Shown one piece after another: positions 1 through 7,261 of a stretch of 7,296 nucleotides of DNA. The position numbers and the translations under genes are program-made. The first letter of the stretch is position 1; the number at the start of each line of letters is the position of its first letter. Under the pieces are notes generated by a model that was not told the DNA's origin, did no database searches, and worked only from the letters and a program-made list of their open reading frames with translations. The stretch comes from Nitrococcus sp. Lineage in GTDB: Bacteria > Pseudomonadota > Gammaproteobacteria > Nitrococcales > Nitrococcaceae. The stretch spans positions 1 through 7,296 of the forward strand of contig JAKDMK010000114.1 in NCBI GenBank assembly GCA_030452365.1, given 5' to 3'.

Positions 1-42
1 CCTCCTATAAGTCAGTGCGTTAGTGGCGCCGTGTAGCCGCGC

Positions 43-145
43 TTGCACAGTTGGCATTGTCGTTGCCTTTAAAGTCTTGCCTGGGCAGGAGCTCGGAACC
101 AGGCGCATCCCGCCGACAAGGATCGTGGGTTGAAACCGTAGTCAA
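43..145 (+). repeat. 103-bp leader repeat, copy A (upstream of the 77-aa peptide gene)
   Basis: This segment aligns without gaps to 1436-1538 at about 84 of 103 positions by my hand count. The best-conserved part is the second half, around 96-145. It ends 26 bp before the start codon at 172. It contains TTGGCA at 51-56, also conserved in copy B and a fair -35 box, but the position matching copy B's -10 reads AGTCTT here, which is poor. A short inverted repeat, GCCTGG at 79-84 with CCAGGC at 99-104, is kept in copy B with one G-T pair and one mismatch. Conservation ahead of related small ORFs suggests a shared promoter or leader, or simply duplication of the whole cassette. Confidence 0.75.
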
Positions 146-171
146 TCAAGGTTGGTTAAGGAGTACTCACG

Positions 172-405
172 ATGAAAGCAATGCATGAACTAGGTATCAG
201 GAGGAAAGCTATAAGGTATCACTCACTCCTCCTGGCAATATTGGGCCTTGCTTTGATCACGGCTGTTCTCTCTTCGATCACGGCGAACCCTGCACATGCA
301 CAAACAAAGGCTGGCTCTTGTGTGCCGCTGCTTAACACATCGTCGCGCATTTCAAACACTTGCTACAGCAATAAGTTTCTCGTCGTGAACGGCTGCGAGC
401 GCTGA
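172..405 (+). CDS. Small secreted cysteine-containing peptide, 77 aa, family not recognised
   Basis: I do not recognise a named family. The N-terminus reads as a Sec signal peptide: a long basic n-region (residues 1-17, with RRK at 10-12), a hydrophobic core at about 18-38, and a likely signal peptidase I site after Ala-His-Ala (41-43). The mature product would be about 34 residues with three cysteines (50, 64, 75) and an NTC motif at 62-64. The start is the ATG at 172, with AAGGAG at 158-163 and 8 bases of spacing. The sequence around the start (ACTCACGATGAA) and ATGAACTAG a few codons later recur at the same spacing in the 42-aa ORF at 1623, so the two genes look paralogous. The C-terminus may be truncated, since it ends abruptly after a cysteine motif. 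A strong terminator lies downstream at 649-691. Secretion is well supported; any role is unknown. Confidence 0.6.
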   Translation: MKAMHELGIRRKAIRYHSLLLAILGLALITAVLSSITANPAHAQTKAGSCVPLLNTSSRISNTCYSNKFLVVNGCER

Positions 406-424
406 GAGACGTTCACTTTCACTA

Positions 425-585
425 AGTGGTCCGCTGCGTAATTACGGTCACGTACCGAGGGCGTCGCCGCGCGTGCCTGGCAAGGCACGACGACCGAGAA
501 TATCGGGAATATTTGAGGGAGGAGCAACGCCGCCAGGCTCGTGCAGCGGCGGCCGAATGCGAGCGTAATTGCGCAGCGGACCACT
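425..585. repeat. Inverted-repeat-bounded element, about 160 bp (MITE-like)
   Basis: The 25 bases at 425-449 are the reverse complement of 561-585 with two mismatches. The core (GTGGTCCGCTGCG at 426-438) is exact against 573-584 and its neighbour. A partial direct copy of the left end (CTAA, then TGGTCCG) also follows the right end at 584-594. Terminal inverted repeats around a short non-transposase interior fit a small non-autonomous element, but I see no clean target-site duplication. It starts 20 bp after the stop of the 77-aa peptide gene. Confidence 0.5.
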
Positions 586-587
586 AA
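426..587 (+). CDS. Doubtful 53-aa ORF inside the inverted-repeat element
   Basis: Reading from the GTG at 426 gives a 53-residue arginine-rich protein. Its second half looks helical and charged (REYREYLREEQRRQARAAAA) and is followed by two cysteines near the end. It would be cytoplasmic, with no signal peptide or membrane segment. Against it, there is no Shine-Dalgarno sequence ahead of the GTG, and the start and end codons fall in the two inverted-repeat arms. The opposite strand also starts an open frame in the repeat. The helical stretch has protein-like composition, so it could be a remnant of a larger gene captured by the element. I treat it as possible rather than likely. Confidence 0.2.
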   Translation: MVRCVITVTYRGRRRACLARHDDREYREYLREEQRRQARAAAAECERNCAADH

Positions 588-648
588 TGGTCCGGTGCTC
601 AGATAAGAACGGAGAATCGGTAAGTGCGGCTGATGAGATGTGTGATAA

Positions 649-691
649 GTCGATCCAGACTCCGTGACACGGAGTCTGGATCGACCTTTTT
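649..691 (+). terminator. Strong intrinsic terminator
   Basis: A perfect 16-bp stem (649-664 with 670-685) and a 5-base loop TGACA are followed by C and then five T at 687-691. Two further loop bases could pair, making the arms complementary over 18 bases. The T-tract is on the plus side only, so it ends plus-strand transcription, most likely from the 77-aa peptide gene and whatever lies at 426-587. No T-run follows on the minus strand. Confidence 0.88.
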
Positions 692-863
692 CAGCCCTTT
701 GCTTGCATGAAGAACCCCGTCCCCCGGTCCACCGCTAGAACTTTGCTCATCGCTATATATCCATCAACGCGCGCCACAAGTGATCATCTACTATCATTAA
801 TTCAGTATCGTCACGTCGTCTGCTTTAGTCCAAAAGTCTGCTAGCAACAACAGCATCGTCGTT
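692..863. other. Intergenic stretch, no gene seen
   Basis: This AT-richer sequence has no convincing ORF, RNA gene or repeat. A TATATAT run near 753-760 could serve as a -10 region for the ORF at 864, but I see no matching -35 box at a good distance. Confidence 0.4.
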
Positions 864-1207
864 ATGAAGGATTGCCTACGCCAAATAACCCAGAGCGATC
901 GTCGCTTGATCGTCGCCAGTGTCATCCCACTGGCTTTGATGATCGTGGCGCTCAGCATCTATCAGTTTCTGAGCTTAAAGGAACGTGAGCTAAGCAATCT
1001 GAGGCAGTCCTTATAGACGCCGAAGCAAAACAAGAAGGTCAGGCTATCCCCGAAGTTCCTAGGATATGGCGCTTCGGGCTCAGCGTCATCGCCAATGGGC
1101 TCAATGCCACTCGCGCCGAGTTGCGCGGCCTCGCCATGGGCTTCAAGGTCAAAGAGATCCGCGATTTCCTCAATACCGCGAAACCAGCAGCATGGGCACG
1201 CGCGTAA
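864..1207 (+). pseudogene. Broken gene with membrane-anchored N-terminus, possibly a signalling protein
   Basis: From the ATG at 864 a 50-residue frame runs to TAG at 1014-1016. It has a basic, polar start, one clear hydrophobic helix (about residues 15-36, centred on PLALMIVALSIYQF), then a charged segment. The protein-like sequence then continues in another frame, open from 989 to the stop at 1205-1207 (EAKQEGQAIPEV, then RIWRFGLSVIANGLNATRAE). A single frameshift between 989 and 1013 would join the halves into roughly 112 residues. The layout resembles the N-terminal anchor of a sensor kinase or similar protein. That link is an inference, supported only by the receiver-like sequence immediately downstream. 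No good ribosome binding site precedes 864. A genuine 50-aa single-span membrane protein is the alternative. Confidence 0.4.
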
Positions 1208-1266
1208 ATTGCCGTGACAACAAGCCGGCGATCCTCCTAGTGGATGACACGCTCGCCAATCTCAAT
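1192..1266 (+). pseudogene. N-terminal fragment of a response-regulator receiver domain
   Basis: In the frame of the ATG at 1192 the sequence reads NKPAILLVDDTLANLN. This is the typical first strand and acidic pair (Asp-Asp) of a CheY-like receiver domain. About 25 residues are recognisable; after roughly 1266 the frame no longer resembles a receiver, and the phospho-acceptor Asp, the Thr/Ser and the Lys are all absent. The frame stays open to 1407 but with unrelated sequence. I read it as a gene cut by a deletion or rearrangement, possibly part of the same two-component locus as the fragment ending at 1207, which it overlaps by 16 bp. It cannot function as a phosphorylatable regulator. Confidence 0.5.
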
Positions 1267-1425
1267 GATCGGTTTGCCGGTCCACCTTGCGTCCTCTTGA
1301 CGACATTTCGTATACGCCATCGGCATGTCGTAAAAACCCCGAGTGACAGACCCCCCATTGGGCGCGTAAGCCACGCGCACATCGCAGCATTTTCTTCTTA
1401 TATTTAAGCGCTTTATACGCGTCAT
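1237..1425 (-). pseudogene. Possible minus-strand gene fragment, unrecognised
   Basis: On the minus strand a 62-residue frame ends at TAG (1239-1237). Its last 45 residues look protein-like (APNGGSVTRGFYDMP, then TGKPIIEIGE) with ordinary GC-rich codon use. The upstream 20 residues are lysine- and arginine-rich and lie in AT-rich DNA. A neighbouring minus frame offers an alternative, more helical start (LYDAYKALKYKKKML), as if a frameshift separated them. Its 3' end overlaps the receiver fragment on the other strand, so at most one is genuine at 1237-1266; a rearrangement junction near 1266 would explain both. I cannot assign a family. Confidence 0.2.
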
Positions 1426-1435
1426 ACAAACGCAA

Positions 1436-1538
1436 TTGCACGGTTGGCATCAACATTGCTTTTATTATATTGCCTGCGCAAGAGATCGGAACTAGGCGCA
1501 TCCAGTCGACAAGGATCGTGAGTTGAAGCCGTAATCAA
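1436..1538 (+). repeat. 103-bp leader repeat, copy B (upstream of the 42-aa ORF)
   Basis: This is a gap-free counterpart of 43-145, about 82% identical. The divergence is concentrated at 1451-1490. Between this repeat and the start codon there are 84 bp, against 26 bp in copy A, so an extra segment of about 58 bp (1539-1605) is present here or lost there. The homology resumes at the start codon context (ACTCACGATGAA at 1616-1627). Confidence 0.75.
1444..1471 (+). promoter_or_regulatory. Candidate sigma-70 promoter in leader copy B
   Basis: TTGGCA (1444-1449) and TATATT (1466-1471) each match the consensus at five of six positions, with a 16-bp spacer. Transcription would begin near 1478 and run into the 42-aa ORF after a leader of about 145 bases. 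The -35 is identical in copy A, but the -10 is not, so the two copies may differ in strength or copy A may use another start. Confidence 0.4.
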
Positions 1539-1622
1539 CTTACGACGAGTAGCAGGCACGCAGCGGTGCTCACGAAACTGAAGCAGTTGCACCTACCACT
1601 TGATTGCTGAGGAGGACTCACG

Positions 1623-1751
1623 ATGAAACTAAAAAATGAACTAGATAATATGGAGAGCGTTACCGTTTTGCGCTCGCTCATCTTCGCCATGTGTTGCTGG
1701 GCTTCGCTCCTGGCTGGCCTCGCGTTTCTCCCGGCTGTCCTCGCTTTGTAA
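1623..1751 (+). CDS. 42-aa signal-peptide-like ORF, paralogue of the 77-aa peptide, probably truncated
   Basis: The ATG at 1623 has a near-ideal AGGAGG at 1610-1615 with 7 bases of spacing. The product has a charged n-region (residues 1-17), a hydrophobic core (about 18-38, with Cys24 and Cys25), and ends in LPAVLAL, which looks like a signal peptidase site with almost nothing after it. The start context and the ATGAACTAG following it match the 77-aa gene at the same spacing, and the 103-bp leader upstream is shared. Two readings are possible. It may be a peptide gene whose mature part was removed, with a junction near 1750. Or it may be a real 42-aa single-span membrane peptide. The excellent ribosome binding site and promoter mean it may still be translated. 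Confidence 0.4.
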   Translation: MKLKNELDNMESVTVLRSLIFAMCCWASLLAGLAFLPAVLAL

Positions 1752-1819
1752 GGTGGACCCGGGTGTCAAGACCACGTACCGGTGAAACCAAGTAGAAACC
1801 ACCGTGTTGTGTGTCGCTG

Positions 1820-1856
1820 TCACGCCGCATCCAGCCACTGGCTGGATGCGGCGTGA
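1820..1856. repeat. Perfect 17-bp palindrome with 3-base loop
   Basis: Bases 1820-1836 are exactly complementary to 1840-1856 around the loop ACT. The stem is GC-rich. No T-run follows on either strand, so this is not a typical intrinsic terminator. It sits 68 bp after the 42-aa ORF. A REP-like element or a cruciform-forming mobile palindrome would fit. Overlapping open frames through it on both strands are by-products of the palindrome. Confidence 0.7.
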
Positions 1857-2043
1857 ATCTCTGCCGGGAAAAGTGGCCGCCACCCTTTGCACAACCCACG
1901 CGGTCAAACGCCTTCGTAGATTGTCGCGACGGAGATTTCGAGACCGACCGAATTCAGACGAGCTGGAAACGAACACCAAGGACGGCAGGAAGGGAAGACA
2001 GAGACAATTTCGATAGTCATTACGAGATTCTGTAGCATCAAAA
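1857..2043. other. Non-coding stretch downstream of mreB
   Basis: No gene, RNA or clear repeat is visible here. Open frames on both strands are short, rich in Arg and Ser, lack ribosome binding sites and look like chance. Nothing resembles mreC, the gene that would usually follow mreB in this direction. Confidence 0.4.
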
Positions 2044-2073
2044 CACCCTAACGTCGGATTGTTTGTGTCCGAC
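2044..2073 (-). terminator. Weak candidate terminator after mreB
   Basis: On the minus strand, 29 bases past the mreB stop codon, GTCGGA and TCCGAC (2073-2068 with 2058-2053) can form a 6-bp stem with a 9-base loop. TTTT follows only after about ten further bases. The stem is short and the T-tract distant, so support is weak; position is the main argument. Confidence 0.25.
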
Positions 2074-2101
2074 TCCTTCTCCCCCTGACCGCTTTATCCT
2101 G

Positions 2102-3233
<1,132 letters not shown>

Positions 3234-3253
3234 GTGGTGCCAACGGTTGGAGC

Positions 3254-3281
3254 TTGGGCAAGCTTGCAAGTATGTTAATAT
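3254..3281 (+). promoter_or_regulatory. Candidate gatCAB promoter in the divergent intergenic region
   Basis: TTGGGC (3254-3259) and TAATAT (3276-3281), spaced by 16 bp, match the sigma-70 boxes at three and four of six positions. The AT-rich patch at 3270-3300 is the only one in this intergenic region. It probably also serves the divergent mreB promoter, whose exact boxes I cannot place. Confidence 0.35.
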
Positions 3282-3319
3282 TTATTGCCTTTCTCGCTTA
3301 ATCAGACGGAGTGTCCATT

Positions 3320-3607
3320 ATGCCCCTTGAACCCTCACAGGTTCGGGAGATTGCCCATCTTGCACGGCTTGCAATAGACGGCAACGATATACCGGCATAC
3401 GCGGAAAATCTATCGAGAATTCTCAATTTCGTGGAGCAGTTGAATTTGGTCGCCACCGACGGCGTGCAGCCGCTTGCCCACCCACTCGATATGCCGCAAC
3501 GTCTGCGTGCCGATGCGATCGAGGAGAGCGATCAGCGCGAGCTCTTCCAGTCCATCGCGCCGGCTACTCAGGACGGGCTGTACCTAGTACCGAAAGTGAT
3601 TGAATGA
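3320..3607 (+). CDS. gatC: Asp-tRNA(Asn)/Glu-tRNA(Gln) amidotransferase subunit C
   Basis: GatC is the small subunit that wraps around GatA and GatB and stabilises the GatCAB complex in the cytoplasm. The product is 95 aa, the usual length. It shows the family's N-terminal helix (VREIAHLARLAI at about 8-19), the central PLAHPLDM block (about 54-61) and the C-terminal signature DGLYLVPKVIE. I chose the ATG at 3320 because GGAG at 3308-3311 lies 8 bases ahead of it and the protein then matches GatC from its first residues. A GTG at 3311 would add three residues but overlaps that ribosome binding site. It is the first gene of the operon; gatA begins 57 bp after its stop. In organisms with GatCAB, Gln-tRNA and/or Asn-tRNA is made by amidating a misacylated precursor. 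Which tRNA is used here depends on whether GlnRS and AsnRS are present, which the window does not show. Confidence 0.95.
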   Translation: MPLEPSQVREIAHLARLAIDGNDIPAYAENLSRILNFVEQLNLVATDGVQPLAHPLDMPQRLRADAIEESDQRELFQSIAPATQDGLYLVPKVIE

Positions 3608-3664
3608 GCCGAAGAATAGCCTCGTAAAACCGATATCGGCCCCGTCTGACAGGATCCAAAAGCC

Positions 3665-5119
3665 ATGCACGAGAAAACCATTGCCGAGCTGGCGGGGGAT
3701 CTGCGATCTGGCGCGCTGAGCAGCGTTGAGCTCACGCAGGCGTACTTGGGTCGCATCCGACGGCTCGACCCGGGGCTAAACGCCTTCATTACCGTGTCCG
3801 AGGAGCAGGCTCTGACCGCCGCGCAAGCGGCCGATGCCATCCGCGCCAGAGGCCAGGGCGGACCGCTGACGGGTATCCCAATCGCCCATAAGGATATCTT
3901 TTGTACAGAGGGCATAAAGACCAGCGCCGGCAGCCGTATGCTGGATAATTTCACTGCCCCCTACGATGCGCATGTGGTCGAGCGCCTGAAGGCAACGGGT
4001 ACCGTCATGCTCGGCAAGACCAACATGGATGAGTTTGCCATGGGCTCGTCCAACGAGACCAGCTTCTTCGGCCCGGTGCATAATCCTTGGGCCGCCGCGG
4101 CCGTCCCAGGCGGCTCCTCGGGCGGCTCGGCCGCTGCCGTGGCGGCGCGGCTCGTGCCGGGAGCGACGGGGACGGATACCGGCGGCTCCATCCGCCAGCC
4201 GGCTGCACTGTGCGGCATCAGCGGGCTCAAGCCCACCTACGGCCGCGTTTCCCGCTACGGCATGATTGCCTTTGCCTCCAGCCTTGACCAGGGCGGCCCG
4301 ATGGCTCGCACCGCGGAGGATCTCGCCTTGCTGCTCGAGGCCATGGCGGGCTTCGATCGGCGCGACTCCACCTGCGTCGACCGTCCAGTACCCTGCTATG
4401 CCGCAGGCCTCGGCGCGCCGCTGACGGAACTGACAATTGGCCTGCCGAAAGAGTATTTCGGTGAGGGTCTGGATGCGCAGGTCGGCGACCTCATTCATGC
4501 GGCTATCGATGTGCTGCGTCGGTTGGGAGCGCAAGTTAAAGATATTTCGCTGCCCAACACGCATTTAGCGGTGCCGGTCTACTATGTGATCGCACCCGCC
4601 GAGGCGTCCTCCAATCTGTCACGTTACGATGGGGCGCGTTACGGCTATCGCTGCCGCGAACCGCGGGATCTGGAGGACATGTACCAGCGTAGCCGCGGCG
4701 AAGGCTTTGGCGCCGAGGTCAAGCGCCGCATCATGATAGGCACGTACGTGCTCTCGGCCGGCTATTACGATGCCTACTACCTCAAGGCCCAGCAGGTGCG
4801 CCGCATGATCCGCGATGATTTTGTGCGTGCCTTCGAGCAGGTGGATGTCATCCTGGGTCCGACCGCGCCGACGCCAGCCTTCGATTTGGGCGAGAAAACC
4901 TCGGACCCGGTGCAGATGTATCTCTCGGATATCTACACCATCGCCGCCAACCTGGCGGGACTGCCGGCATTGTCAATTCCAGCGGGTTTCGCCGCTGGGC
5001 GCCCCGTGGGGCTGCAGGTCATAGGCAATTTCTTCGCCGAAGAGAGCTTGCTCAATGTCGGCCATCGCTATCAGCAGGAGACGGACTGGCATGTGCGGGT
5101 ACCACCCGGCTATGAGTGA
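3665..5119 (+). CDS. gatA: Asp-tRNA(Asn)/Glu-tRNA(Gln) amidotransferase subunit A (amidase)
   Basis: GatA is the glutaminase subunit. It hydrolyses glutamine and passes ammonia through a channel to GatB. The product is 484 aa, full length for the family, and is an amidase-signature enzyme. The Ser-cisSer-Lys triad is intact: Lys76 (in PIAHKDIFC), Ser151 (in the GGSSGGS loop, 149-155) and nucleophile Ser175 (in TDTGGS, 170-175). These sit three positions before the S. aureus residues Lys79, Ser154 and Ser178, as expected for a slightly shorter N-terminus. The amidase signature continues through about residue 192, and the C-terminal substrate-side block ([14 protein letters not shown], about 428-441) is conserved. 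The start ATG at 3665 has AGGA at 3651-3654, 10 bases upstream. A small palindrome (CCGATATCGG, 3630-3639) lies in the gap after gatC. It is co-transcribed with gatC and gatB. Confidence 0.97.
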   Translation: MHEKTIAELAGDLRSGALSSVELTQAYLGRIRRLDPGLNAFITVSEEQALTAAQAADAIRARGQGGPLTGIPIAHKDIFCTEGIKTSAGSRMLDNFTAPYDAHVVERLKATGTVMLGKTNMDEFAMGSSNETSFFGPVHNPWAAAAVPGGSSGGSAAAVAARLVPGATGTDTGGSIRQPAALCGISGLKPTYGRVSRYGMIAFASSLDQGGPMARTAEDLALLLEAMAGFDRRDSTCVDRPVPCYAAGLGAPLTELTIGLPKEYFGEGLDAQVGDLIHAAIDVLRRLGAQVKDISLPNTHLAVPVYYVIAPAEASSNLSRYDGARYGYRCREPRDLEDMYQRSRGEGFGAEVKRRIMIGTYVLSAGYYDAYYLKAQQVRRMIRDDFVRAFEQVDVILGPTAPTPAFDLGEKTSDPVQMYLSDIYTIAANLAGLPALSIPAGFAAGRPVGLQVIGNFFAEESLLNVGHRYQQETDWHVRVPPGYE

Positions 5120-5175
5120 CTACGGCATTCCATGAGCACGGCACAGGCGAATCCGCGGGACAGGCAGGGGCAAAT

Positions 5176-6603
5176 ATGAGCTGGGAACCGGTGATCGGGC
5201 TCGAGATCCATATTCAGCTCGCAACCCAGACCAAGATCTTCTCCGGGGCGTCGACGGCGTATGGGGCCGCGCCCAACACCCAGGCCTGTGCCATCGATTT
5301 GGGCCTGCCGGGTGTATTGCCGGTGCTCAATGAGCAGGCCGTGCGCATGACCGTGAAGCTGGGTCTCGCGCTGGGTGCGGCTATTGCGCCGCGCTCGGTC
5401 TTCGCGCGCAAGAATTACTTCTACCCGGATCTGCCCAAGGGCTATCAGATCTCGCAATACGAGCTGCCAGTCGTCGGCAACGGCCATCTGGACATTGAGC
5501 TCGACGGCGGTGTGACCAAGCGTATCGGGATCACCCGCGCGCATATGGAGGAGGACGCCGGTAAGTCCCTGCATGAAGGCTTTGCGCAAGTTACCGCAAT
5601 CGACCTCAACCGCGCCGGCACGCCGCTGATCGAGGTGGTCTCGGAACCGGATATGCATTCCGCGAAAGAGGCCGTGGCTTACATGAAAAAGCTGCACAGC
5701 CTGGTGCGCTATCTGGAGATCAGCGATGGCAATATGCAGGAGGGTTCCTTCCGCTGCGACGCCAATGTCTCGGTGCGGCCGCTGGGGGACGAGCGGCTCG
5801 GAACGCGCACCGAGGTGAAGAACGTCAACTCCTTCCGCTTCGTCGAGCGCGCCATCAACTACGAGATTCAGCGCCAAATCGAGCTACTGGAGGACGGTGG
5901 TGCGGTAGTGCAGGAGACTCGGCTATTCGACCCCGCCCGCAACGAGACGCGTCCCATGCGGACCAAGGAGGAGGCGAATGACTATCGCTACTTTCCCGAC
6001 CCCGATCTGCTGCCGATCGAGATCCCGCCCGCGCTGATCGAAGAGGTCCGCGAGACGCTGCCCGAGCTCCCCGATGCCAAGCGCGAGCGCTTCATGCGCG
6101 AATATGAGCTGGATGCCTACGACAGCAGCGTGTTGACCACTAGCCGTGCCATGGCTGATTACTTCGAAGTGGTGGCCGCGCAGTGCGCCGATGCCAAGCT
6201 CGCCGCCAACTGGGCCATGGGGGAGCTCGCCGCGGCCTTGAACAAGGCGGGGCTCGAACTCGCCGAGGCGCCGATCAGTGCGCGCATGCTCGGCGCTTTG
6301 CTGCAGCGGATCAAGGACAACACATTATCCGGAAAAATCGCCAAGGACGTCTTTGAGGCCATGTGGAACGGCGAGGGCGAAGCCAATGCCATAATCGAGC
6401 AGCGCGGTCTGGTGCAGCTCAGCGACTCTTCCGCCATCGAGGCCATGATCGATGAGATCATCGCCGCCAATCCGGATCAGGTGCAGCAGTACCGCGCCGG
6501 CAAGGAGAAGCTGATGGGCTTTTTCGTCGGCCAGGTGATGAAAGCCTCAAAGGGCCAGGCCAACCCGCAAGTGGTCAACGAGCTGCTGCGCAAGAAACTG
6601 TAG
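5176..6603 (+). CDS. gatB: Asp-tRNA(Asn)/Glu-tRNA(Gln) amidotransferase subunit B
   Basis: GatB binds the misacylated tRNA, phosphorylates the side-chain carboxylate with ATP and transfers ammonia from GatA, giving Gln-tRNA or Asn-tRNA. The product is 475 aa, close to pseudomonad GatB. The N-terminal cradle domain carries GLEIH at 8-12 (Glu10 and His12, metal-site residues in known GatB structures) and the acidic EEDAGK block at 125-130. It also has [17 protein letters not shown] at 143-159, KNVNSFRF at 215-222 and [15 protein letters not shown] at 266-280. A helical domain and the YqeY-like tail (about 325-475) follow, ending in [17 protein letters not shown] chose the ATG at 5176, with AGGGG at 5166-5170. 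The frame is also open from a GTG at 5116 that overlaps the gatA stop, but those 20 residues are unlike GatB. No clear terminator follows; antitoxin-like sequence begins within about 35 bp. Confidence 0.97.
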   Translation: MSWEPVIGLEIHIQLATQTKIFSGASTAYGAAPNTQACAIDLGLPGVLPVLNEQAVRMTVKLGLALGAAIAPRSVFARKNYFYPDLPKGYQISQYELPVVGNGHLDIELDGGVTKRIGITRAHMEEDAGKSLHEGFAQVTAIDLNRAGTPLIEVVSEPDMHSAKEAVAYMKKLHSLVRYLEISDGNMQEGSFRCDANVSVRPLGDERLGTRTEVKNVNSFRFVERAINYEIQRQIELLEDGGAVVQETRLFDPARNETRPMRTKEEANDYRYFPDPDLLPIEIPPALIEEVRETLPELPDAKRERFMREYELDAYDSSVLTTSRAMADYFEVVAAQCADAKLAANWAMGELAAALNKAGLELAEAPISARMLGALLQRIKDNTLSGKIAKDVFEAMWNGEGEANAIIEQRGLVQLSDSSAIEAMIDEIIAANPDQVQQYRAGKEKLMGFFVGQVMKASKGQANPQVVNELLRKKL

Positions 6604-6637
6604 GAGCGGATCGCCAGCGACACTTGACGAGCAGCAT

Positions 6638-6817
6638 GGACCGCAAGAAATTACCCTACGCGGTGAGCCGGTGGTGGTGGTGATCTCGCGTGAGGATTAC
6701 GAGCGCTTGCGGCAGCCCAAACCGAATTTCGTGGAGCTGATTCGCAACTCACCCTTGATGGACGTGGACATCGATCTGACCCGCGATCAATCTCTGACGC
6801 GGGAAATCGACCTGTGA
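6638..6817 (+). pseudogene. N-terminally truncated Phd/YefM-family antitoxin
   Basis: The frame reads GPQEITLRGEPVVVVISRED from 6638, then KPNFVELIRNSPL and a charged tail ending TREIDL. This is the second half of a prevent-host-death antitoxin: the GPQ-I-RGEPV strand, the ISREDYERL helix and the C-terminal toxin-binding segment. The usual first 22 or so residues (the W-x-L-Q-E-A-K-x-x-F-S DNA-binding hairpin) are missing. None of the three plus-strand frames over the gatB end restores them, so they appear deleted rather than frameshifted. The frame is open upstream to 6602 but has no ATG, GTG or TTG start there; the first in-frame start is a GTG at 6671, giving 48 aa. The stop overlaps the toxin start by 4 bp, the normal coupled layout. 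A short neutralising peptide remains possible, but autoregulatory DNA binding should be lost. Confidence 0.75.
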
Positions 6818-7245
6818 GTAGCGGGCGTTTCCTGCTCGACACCAACATCATCTCGGAATTGCGCCGCAAAGAACCCGAACGACGGTTATTGCGGTGGTTC
6901 GAGCAGGTTTCCGATGATCGGCTTCATCTAAGTGTGTTGACTATCGGCGAGATTCGGCGCGGTATCGAACGCTTGACCGATCCGGTCGCACAACGTCGTT
7001 TGAAGGACTGGCTGGAAGGTACGCTGCTTCCGTGGCTGGGTTCACAGCTCTTACCGGTCAGTCTCGCGATTGCCGAGCGTTGGGGCCGCCTCAGCCGCGC
7101 GGCAGACCGCCCTTTGCCCGCCATCGACAGTCTGTTAGCCCCCACAGCCCTCGAACACGGCCTGACCCTGGTGACCCGCAATACGGGCGAACTCGATCTG
7201 CCCGGGATCTGCGTCATTGACCCTTGGAAGGAAAACCTGTTGTGA
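6814..7245 (+). CDS. vapC: PIN-domain ribonuclease toxin, VapC/FitB type
   Basis: The product is a 143-aa PIN-domain protein, full length for the family. Such toxins are Mg-dependent RNases that cut tRNA or other RNA and stop translation unless held by their antitoxin. The acidic site is present: Asp9 in LLDTNIISE, Glu46 in TIGEIRRGI and Asp105 in LPAIDSLLA. The position of a fourth acid holds Asn123 in TRNTGEL, where the FitB toxin I recall has Asp; Asn is common in other VapC proteins. The C-terminal family ending CVIDPW is intact. The start is the GTG at 6814, overlapping the antitoxin stop by 4 bp (GTGA), so translation is probably coupled. No separate ribosome binding site is obvious. 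The catalytic residues and length suggest an active enzyme, which is striking because its antitoxin gene is truncated. Confidence 0.92.
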   Translation: MSSGRFLLDTNIISELRRKEPERRLLRWFEQVSDDRLHLSVLTIGEIRRGIERLTDPVAQRRLKDWLEGTLLPWLGSQLLPVSLAIAERWGRLSRAADRPLPAIDSLLAPTALEHGLTLVTRNTGELDLPGICVIDPWKENLL

Positions 7246-7261
7246 ACGTAACTACTCACCC

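Noticed and set aside
363..584. 73-codon minus-strand frame over the inverted-repeat element
   Set aside because: It starts in a repeat arm, overlaps the end of the 77-aa peptide gene antisense, and lacks a ribosome binding site.
1641..1979. 112-codon minus-strand frame across the 17-bp palindrome
   Set aside because: It is antisense to the 42-aa ORF, of low-complexity Arg/Ser composition, with no homology I recognise and no ribosome binding site.
1804..2035. Two plus-strand frames of 70 and 74 codons
   Set aside because: They begin in or beside the palindrome and carry Arg-rich chance sequence with no start signals.
3311..3319. GTG start for gatC
   Set aside because: It overlaps the GGAG that serves the ATG at 3320, and the family aligns from the ATG.
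5116..5175. Upstream GTG start for gatB overlapping the gatA stop
   Set aside because: The overlap is tempting for translational coupling, but the 20 added residues do not resemble GatB, and the ATG at 5176 has its own ribosome binding site.
3776..5877. Minus-strand frames of 255-262 codons opposite gatA and gatB
   Set aside because: These are typical GC-driven shadow frames; their composition (Arg, His, Gly rich) is not protein-like and the plus-strand genes are certain.
6636..6683. ATG at 6636 as a start for the antitoxin
   Set aside because: It is in a different frame from the antitoxin and stops after 15 codons.
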